The notes below the pieces were generated by a model that saw nothing but the letters and a program-made list of their open reading frames with translations, was not told where the DNA came from and searched no databases. A DNA stretch of 64,000 nucleotides from NCBI GenBank assembly GCA_020634755.1, contig JACKBC010000007.1:140336-204335 (forward strand), read 5' to 3'. The translations under genes were made by a program, and so were the position numbers. Positions 58,515 to 64,000 of the stretch are shown piece after piece (the stretch's first letter is position 1; each line of letters starts with the position of its first letter). Source of the stretch: Caldilineaceae bacterium. Its GTDB lineage: Bacteria > Chloroflexota > Anaerolineae > Caldilineales > Caldilineaceae.

Positions 58515-59870
58515 TTGAACAAACAAAAAGAGTTTCCACAGAGCACTATCGAACTATCTGATGCAGCAGTGCAAGATGCAGTGACGAACCCTCAATTTGC
58601 CATGCCAGAGTGGACGGCAAAGCGAGTGATGCAGGCCACATTGGCCGCGCTGGGGGTCGGCATTGCTTTTTTTCTGCTCTATCGCTTTTATATGGTGGTA
58701 TTCATGTTTTTTGCCGCGGTTACGCTGCAAATCGCCATGAAGCCCGGTGTAGAATGGCTGCGCCGCCGTGGGTTGCGTACAGAGCTTAGCGTGGCCCTAA
58801 TCTATCTGATTTTCCTGATTGGCGTGGTGGGCGTTGTCTGGCTGGCGGCACCGCTATTGTTTGAACAGACCGGCGCCGTGGTGCAACAGATTCCCGAATT
58901 TTATGAAAATTGGCGCATGTCAATCCTGGGCGCGGGCAATCGGCTCGTGCGCGCCTTTGCCATGGCGTTGCCACAACAACTTTCCCTGGCCGATCTAAAC
59001 GCCACCGGTAGTGCGGATGAAAGCACGCTAAATGCAATGACGCCGGTGTGGCAGACTATCAAGAGCGTGAGCTATATCTTCTTCATTTTGATTGCCATTC
59101 TCATGTTGGCCTACTATTGGGTGCTTGAAAATGACATGGTCACAAGGCGCCTTCTCTTTTATGTATCGGCGGAGCAGCGCCCCAAATGGCGCGCCATTCT
59201 GTCCGAAATGGAAGACAAGATTGGCAGCTACTTTCGGGGCCAGCTTATCTTGTGCTTGATTGTGGGCTTGCTTTCCATTGTGGGCTATTTTGTAATTGGG
59301 CTGCCATATGCATTTGGTCTTGGTATTCTCATGGGGCTCTTTGAAGCCATCCCCATGATCGGACCCATCCTGGGGGCTGTCCCGGCCGTGTTGGTCGCAT
59401 TGACCACTGCGCCCGATAAGATGCTGTGGGTGATTGGCGTCGTGGCGCTCATTCAGCTTTTGGAAAACAATCTATTGGTGCCCAAAATCATGGATAAGTC
59501 TGTGGGCGTCCACGCCATTGTGACCATCTTGGCCATTGCCGCGTTTGGTCTGCTTTTCGGCTTGGGGGGCGCCATTCTGGCAATTCCGCTGGCGGCCGTG
59601 CTGCAAATTTTCTTCAATCACTTTGTATTGAATATTTCTTCCACAGAGGAAAATATGGTCGAAGCCGGTCGCACCAGCGTGGGTGGACGCAGCCGCGTCA
59701 GCAGTTTGCGCTTGCAAGCCCAGGATTTTGTCAACGACATTCAGAAAAAGGTGCGCAAGGAGACGGATAGCGAACCCGTTAGCGATGCCACGGAACAGAT
59801 TGAAGATCTGCTGGAGGCCATTGCCGAAGATTTAGACACTATTCTGGACCAGATGGAGCAAACCGCGTGA
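58515..59870 (+). CDS. AI-2E family transporter (1)
   Basis: This is a 451-residue PerM/YdiK/TqsA-type membrane protein with about eight helices. GVEWLRRRGLRTELSVALIY, VGLLSIVGYFVIGLPYAFGL, LGILMGLFEAIPMIGPILGA and LLVPKIMDKSVGVHAIVTIL are the conserved stretches. An acidic cytosolic tail follows (~390-451; VNDIQKKVRKETDSEPVSDA). The start is uncertain: TTG 58515 lies 14 bases after AGGAGG, and ATG 58602 is the next choice. A four-codon frame ATG-GCG-TTG-AAT-TGA (58504-58518) lies between and its stop overlaps the TTG. Confidence 0.85.
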   Translation: MNKQKEFPQSTIELSDAAVQDAVTNPQFAMPEWTAKRVMQATLAALGVGIAFFLLYRFYMVVFMFFAAVTLQIAMKPGVEWLRRRGLRTELSVALIYLIFLIGVVGVVWLAAPLLFEQTGAVVQQIPEFYENWRMSILGAGNRLVRAFAMALPQQLSLADLNATGSADESTLNAMTPVWQTIKSVSYIFFILIAILMLAYYWVLENDMVTRRLLFYVSAEQRPKWRAILSEMEDKIGSYFRGQLILCLIVGLLSIVGYFVIGLPYAFGLGILMGLFEAIPMIGPILGAVPAVLVALTTAPDKMLWVIGVVALIQLLENNLLVPKIMDKSVGVHAIVTILAIAAFGLLFGLGGAILAIPLAAVLQIFFNHFVLNISSTEENMVEAGRTSVGGRSRVSSLRLQAQDFVNDIQKKVRKETDSEPVSDATEQIEDLLEAIAEDLDTILDQMEQTA

Positions 59871-61090
59871 AACAGATTGTGCTTTTTACAACAGTGGTTC
59901 TCAGCATTATCTTGGCATTTGCTGTCACTTGGCAGCTGATCAGCATTGTGTTGCTCTTTTTGCTTTCGCTGGTCATTGCGGCCACGTTGCGCTCACCCAT
60001 CGATGCGCTCATTCAACGCGGGCTCTCGCGCACGCTCTCTACGTCGATTATATATGGTGTGCTCCTAGTCCTAATAGTTGGCATGTTGCTCATCTTTAGC
60101 ATTGCCTTAATGGATGAATTAAGCCAGCTATTGACTGACCTGTCCACGGTCTACACGCGGCTCCAATTGACTTGGCAAAACGGCAATCGCTTGGGGCCAA
60201 TGGTGGCCGAGCGCCTGCCGCCCCCCGAGCAAGTTGCCCAATGGGTGACGGAGGGAGACTTGGCCAATCTAGCGCAAGGCGCTTTGGGCCTTACGCAGAA
60301 CATGGCGAATCTGCTCAGCCAGTTGATGGTGGCGCTGGTGCTCAGCATCTATTGGACCACCGATCGACTGCGTTTTGAGCGCCTCTGGCTCTCATTTCTG
60401 CCCACCGCGCAGCGCATAGAGGCGCGCTCGATCTGGCGTGCGCTGGAAGATGGTGTTGGTTTATATACGCGCAGCGAATTATTGCAAAGCTTTCTGGCCG
60501 GCGGGCTACTCACCGGCGGATACTGGCTGCTGGGTCTACACTACCCCTTTTTATTGGCGTTGATTGCCGCCCTGGCGTGGTTGATTCCATTGGTGGGCGG
60601 TCTCATCGCTTTGATTCCGTTGGCCGCAGTGTCGTGGTTAAATGTAAATCCTCTATTATTTGCCACGGCCATCCTTTATACAATTGTCGTTCTGTTCGTT
60701 ATGGAATTTGTGGTTGAACGGCGGCTTTATCCCAATAATCGCTACCAAAGGGTGCTCGTCCTGCTGGTGATGATTGCGCTGGCCGACGTTTATGGCCTCA
60801 TCGGGCTGCTGATTGCGCCGTTTCTGGCAACGATCATCCAAATTTCATTGACAAAATTAATGGAAGCCTCCACCAAACCCGCACCGGCTACACTTTCGGA
60901 TTCGCTGCGGCTTGACCTGCGTTCGCTGGAAGAGCGGCTAGATGAAGTGCAGATGCTGATTCAAGACAACCAAGGCGAACCGACCACCAGACGCGTCTCC
61001 AGCCTGACTGAGCGGCTGAGCCGGCTCGTCCAAGAAACAGAAGCCATCCAGAACGGTTCCCCAAGCTTGTTAACGCCCAGGGCAGAGTGA
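59867..61090 (+). CDS. AI-2E family transporter (2)
   Basis: This 407-residue paralogue of the preceding gene overlaps it by four bases (GTGA). The core motifs are weaker (LRSPIDALIQRGLSRTLSTS, LLGLHYPFLLALIAALAWLI, PLVGGLIALIPLAAVSWLNV, VVERRLYPNNRYQRVLVLLV). The cytosolic tail is coiled-coil-like (LRSLEERLDEVQMLIQDNQG). The coupled pair suggests a heteromeric complex. Family members export autoinducer-2, drive Na+/H+ exchange or have unknown roles; nothing here picks one. Confidence 0.82.
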   Translation: MKQIVLFTTVVLSIILAFAVTWQLISIVLLFLLSLVIAATLRSPIDALIQRGLSRTLSTSIIYGVLLVLIVGMLLIFSIALMDELSQLLTDLSTVYTRLQLTWQNGNRLGPMVAERLPPPEQVAQWVTEGDLANLAQGALGLTQNMANLLSQLMVALVLSIYWTTDRLRFERLWLSFLPTAQRIEARSIWRALEDGVGLYTRSELLQSFLAGGLLTGGYWLLGLHYPFLLALIAALAWLIPLVGGLIALIPLAAVSWLNVNPLLFATAILYTIVVLFVMEFVVERRLYPNNRYQRVLVLLVMIALADVYGLIGLLIAPFLATIIQISLTKLMEASTKPAPATLSDSLRLDLRSLEERLDEVQMLIQDNQGEPTTRRVSSLTERLSRLVQETEAIQNGSPSLLTPRAE

Positions 61091-61266
61091 CGCTCTGCTA
61101 GCGGCGGCGCCCAATGAAATTTGCGTGCTGTTCCCAACTCAAGCAAAATGGGAACAAAGCGCCATTCCCTCCCGTCTTCATACCATACCAAACATAAACA
61201 CTCCACAAACCATAAATGCGATAACTCTCCTGCTTACAATCGCTTGGGGAGGGAATGGAGATCATA

Positions 61267-61302
61267 CATGTTCAAACACATTGGCATGTTCAAACACATT
61301 GG
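61267..61302. repeat. 18-bp tandem duplication at the start of the macroglobulin gene
   Basis: CATGTTCAAACACATTGG occurs twice in direct succession. It creates two start codons in frame (61268 and 61286), giving MFKHIGMFKHIG before the signal peptide. Confidence 0.8.
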
Positions 61303-64000
61303 ACGCACCATGCAAAAGCGCTTATTTTCTACAACCTTTTCACTTTTGATGATTCTCTCACTTGTGGCGCCCCAGCCACTTTTGCAGGTAACTCATGCAG
61401 CCACGGGAGGTGACACATTGGAGTCCACGCTACGCCGCACGGCGCCATTGCAAGTTGTGGTGGACACCCAGTTGCCCGCCGAGGCGGAATCGAATGATCA
61501 GCCGGGGCTGCACATTGTGCTGGGCGAAGGCGCTGAACAGCCGACCGCGTCGGCCCAACTGCCCGTGGCGCCCGCCGCGCCGCTGGACGCTACCCAAACG
61601 CAGCAGATCATCGACCGGCTGCCGGTGTTGGAGACCGCGGCGCAAGATGTGCAAGAGTTGCGCCTGCCTACCGAATCATTGCCGCCGCCACGCACGGGTG
61701 AAACCATTACCGAAACCTTCCCGCCTCAGCAGGATGAAGCTGCCGCGCCCGCTGTTGAAAGCGGTCCGCTGCAGGTGCTGCGCTATGCGCCCGAAGGCGA
61801 AATCCCGCTGGCCCCCTTTCTCAACGTAACGTTCAATCAGCCCATGGCGCCGCTGGCTACGCTGCAACAACTTTCCGCACAGGACGTGCCGGTCAAAATT
61901 ACGCCGGAAGTGCCGGGCATTTGGAAGTGGCTGGGCACGCGTACGCTCTCCTTTGAATATGAATCGGACGCGATCGACCGCTTCCCCATGTCCACCGAAT
62001 TTACGGTGGAAATCCCCGCCGGTACAGAGTCCATGACCGGCGGCGTGCTCGACCAAGCCGTCACCTGGACGTTCCGCACGCCTGCGCCCACCGTGCAGAG
62101 CTACTATCCCAACAGCAGCCCGCAGCCGCGCGACCCGCTTTTCTACGTCCAGTTTGATCAGCGCGTCGACCAGGCCGCCGTGCTGGAAACCATCAGCGTG
62201 CGCGCCCAAGGCCAGCGCTATGCCGTGCGCATGGCCACTGAGGATGAGATCGCTGCCGATGTGCGCGTACAAAAGCTGCGTGAAAGCGCACCGGAAAGCC
62301 GCTGGCTGGCCTTCCGCACCGAGCAGCAGCTGCCCGCAGATTCGACCATTGCCGTTGATATTGGCCCCGGCACGCCATCTGCCGAGGGCCCGCTAACCAC
62401 CGAAAAGGTGCAGTCGTTTAGCTTCCAAACCTATGGCCCGCTGCGCGTCATCGAAAGCCGTTGCGGCTATGGCCAATGTCCGCCCTTTTCTCCCTTGATC
62501 ATCCGCTTCAACAATCCGCTGGATCAGGACGCGTTTGATGAATCGTGGATCACCATTGATCCTGCACTGCCGGGTGCGGTCATCAACAACTTTGGCGATA
62601 CGCTGCAAATACAGGGCTCAACCCAAGGCCGCACCACCTATAAGGTGACGCTTGCCGCCGACCTGCGCGACATCTTTGGGCAAACCTTGGAAAAGGCACA
62701 GACGCTCGAATTCCAGGTTGGCTCGGCCATACCCATGCTCACCGGCCCCAGTGATTTGACCATTACGCTGGACCCATCCGGCGCGCCCGTTTTTACAGTC
62801 TATTCGATCAACTATGCCAGCCTGCGCTATCGCGTCTTTGCCGTGCAGCCAGAAGATTGGCCCGCTTATCAACAATATCGCGAAAACTTCTGGCGCACCA
62901 CCACGCTCGTGGATCCGCCCGGCCAGCTGTTGGTAGAAAACTCGATTGAGATCAACGCCAAATCAGACGAATTGGTCGAGACGCCGATTCCGCTGGCCAA
63001 AATGTTGCCCAACGGCGTGGGCCACCTGATTGTCGTGGTGGACCTGCCGCCGGGAACGCTGCTCAAAGACCAGGACAGCCGCAACCAAATCGTACAGACT
63101 TGGGTGCAGGTGACCCAAATGGGGGTAGACGCTTTTGTAGACGCCAGCGAGATGATCGCCTGGGCCAATGATCTGCGCACCGGCGCTCCGCTGGCCGATG
63201 TGGAATTGAGTCTGCTCAATTCGCAAGCGGCCGCCGTTACCGGTGCAGACGGCATGGCCAAGCTCGAACTGCCCAGCCAAAGCTCGCCGCTGCTGGTGGC
63301 GCGTAAAGGCGACGATGTGGCCATCCTGCCCCAAAGTTCATACAGCGGTGGCGGCTGGCAACGCATGCCCGTGCAGGATGAGCTGGCCTGGTATGTGTGG
63401 GACGACCGCCAAATGTACCGGCCCGGCGAAGAAGTGCATGTGAAAGGCTGGGTGCGGCGCGTCGGTGGCCAGCCAGATGGCGACGTGAGTCTGCTGACCG
63501 GTCAAGACGCGCTCAGCTACATTGTGAGCGATCCACAGGGCAACCAGCTCACCACCGGTAGCGCCGAGCTCAATGCCGCGGGTGGCTTTGACCTGGCCTT
63601 TACGCTGCCGGAAAATGCCAACCTGGGGTATGCCAATCTGCAACTGACGCTCTCGGGCAGTGTGAGCAATCTGAACAGCCGCGACTATTGGCACTCGTTT
63701 CAGATTCAGGAATTTCGCCGGCCCGAGTTTGAAGTGACCGCCGGTAATGAATCGACCGGTCCTTTCTTTGTGGGCGAGGCAGCAGTCACCTTTGTGCGCG
63801 CCGCCTATTTTGCCGGCGGTCCCTTGCCCAATGCCGAGACCAGCTGGAACATTAGCGCTACGCCCACTAATTATACGCCGCCCAACTGGTCCGGCTATAT
63901 CTTTGGCAGCTGGACGCCTTGGTGGGGCTACTATGGCCCTGATTTTGGGGGGAATGGCTCCTACTATTTGTATAATAGCCGCACCGATGCGGCGGGCGCA
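61268..64000 (+). CDS. alpha-2-macroglobulin family protein, 3' end beyond window
   Basis: The frame is open from ATG 61268 to the window end (about 911 residues so far). GGAG lies seven bases before the first ATG; ATG 61286 and ATG 61310 (MQKRLFS) are also in frame. A signal peptide follows (FSLLMILSLVAPQPLL...THA). Bacterial MG/Ig-like beta-domains come next (LNVTFNQPMAPL, LFYVQFDQRVDQ, LIIRFNNPLDQD), then the MG2-like YVWDDRQMYRPGEEVHVKGW. In this family a later domain may hold a CxEQ thioester that traps attacking proteases; that region is outside the window. Probably envelope-anchored or secreted defence protein. Confidence 0.88.
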   Translation, partial: MFKHIGMFKHIGRTMQKRLFSTTFSLLMILSLVAPQPLLQVTHAATGGDTLESTLRRTAPLQVVVDTQLPAEAESNDQPGLHIVLGEGAEQPTASAQLPVAPAAPLDATQTQQIIDRLPVLETAAQDVQELRLPTESLPPPRTGETITETFPPQQDEAAAPAVESGPLQVLRYAPEGEIPLAPFLNVTFNQPMAPLATLQQLSAQDVPVKITPEVPGIWKWLGTRTLSFEYESDAIDRFPMSTEFTVEIPAGTESMTGGVLDQAVTWTFRTPAPTVQSYYPNSSPQPRDPLFYVQFDQRVDQAAVLETISVRAQGQRYAVRMATEDEIAADVRVQKLRESAPESRWLAFRTEQQLPADSTIAVDIGPGTPSAEGPLTTEKVQSFSFQTYGPLRVIESRCGYGQCPPFSPLIIRFNNPLDQDAFDESWITIDPALPGAVINNFGDTLQIQGSTQGRTTYKVTLAADLRDIFGQTLEKAQTLEFQVGSAIPMLTGPSDLTITLDPSGAPVFTVYSINYASLRYRVFAVQPEDWPAYQQYRENFWRTTTLVDPPGQLLVENSIEINAKSDELVETPIPLAKMLPNGVGHLIVVVDLPPGTLLKDQDSRNQIVQTWVQVTQMGVDAFVDASEMIAWANDLRTGAPLADVELSLLNSQAAAVTGADGMAKLELPSQSSPLLVARKGDDVAILPQSSYSGGGWQRMPVQDELAWYVWDDRQMYRPGEEVHVKGWVRRVGGQPDGDVSLLTGQDALSYIVSDPQGNQLTTGSAELNAAGGFDLAFTLPENANLGYANLQLTLSGSVSNLNSRDYWHSFQIQEFRRPEFEVTAGNESTGPFFVGEAAVTFVRAAYFAGGPLPNAETSWNISATPTNYTPPNWSGYIFGSWTPWWGYYGPDFGGNGSYYLYNSRTDAAGA

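Overview
The window looks like chromosomal DNA from an uncultured or environmental member of the Chloroflexota (Anaerolineae/Caldilineae-like). This is inferred from the mix of families present: an EPS-associated MarR regulator, an O-antigen ligase fused to TPRs, a CcmF/CcmH pair, a DUF2248 zinc peptidase, paired AI-2E transporters and an alpha-2-macroglobulin. No rRNA or tRNA gene was seen to confirm it. Most genes are fairly G+C-rich. Two stretches, about 2.4-13.8 kb and about 32.3-36.8 kb, are visibly more A/T-rich and look like later arrivals.

Layout. 0-2 kb: the end of a secreted protein, a small protein, and a broken OsmC gene fused to the tail of an unrelated secreted protein. 2.5-13.8 kb (+): a compact secondary-metabolism cluster with a P-type ATPase lacking the CPC motif, an adenylation-carrier-condensation protein, a kynurenine-3-monooxygenase-like flavoprotein, a NikD-like oxidase, an L-amino-acid oxidase and a delta1-piperideine-2-carboxylate reductase. 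The last three all fit chemistry around one cyclic imine: lysine to P2C, P2C to picolinate, and P2C to pipecolate. This is the most interesting system in the window. 13.9-23.1 kb: household genes (NAD(P)HX epimerase, amidohydrolase, GNAT, Crp/Fnr, DUF2892, MFS, creatininase-like, methyltransferase, phospholipase-C-like). 23.1-28.4 kb (-): a cytochrome c maturation block (CcmI-like, CcmF, CcmG, CcmH) behind a response-regulator/adenylate-cyclase gene. 29-53 kb (+): a large exopolysaccharide/O-antigen locus. It has a MarR-type regulator preceded by a perfect 41-bp palindrome, GDP-fucose synthase, a flippase interrupted at a T homopolymer, about nine glycosyltransferases, several FkbM-type methyltransferases, a Gfo/Idh/MocA dehydrogenase, an O-antigen ligase-TPR fusion and a WecA-like initiating transferase. 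53-64 kb (+): a lipoprotein with two cyclophilin domains, a VTT protein, a zinc metallopeptidase-like protein, YihY, two AI-2E transporters and the start of an alpha-2-macroglobulin.

The intergenic DNA is unusually rich in short (about 86-93 bp) elements with inverted ends. I define six families (R1-R6). R1 has six full 86-bp copies, plus one split exactly in two (50+36 bp) by an R3 element. An R4 copy is likewise interrupted by R6. This shows that the small elements have moved. Two genes (OsmC, flippase) carry single-base frameshifts that may be real or may be sequencing errors.
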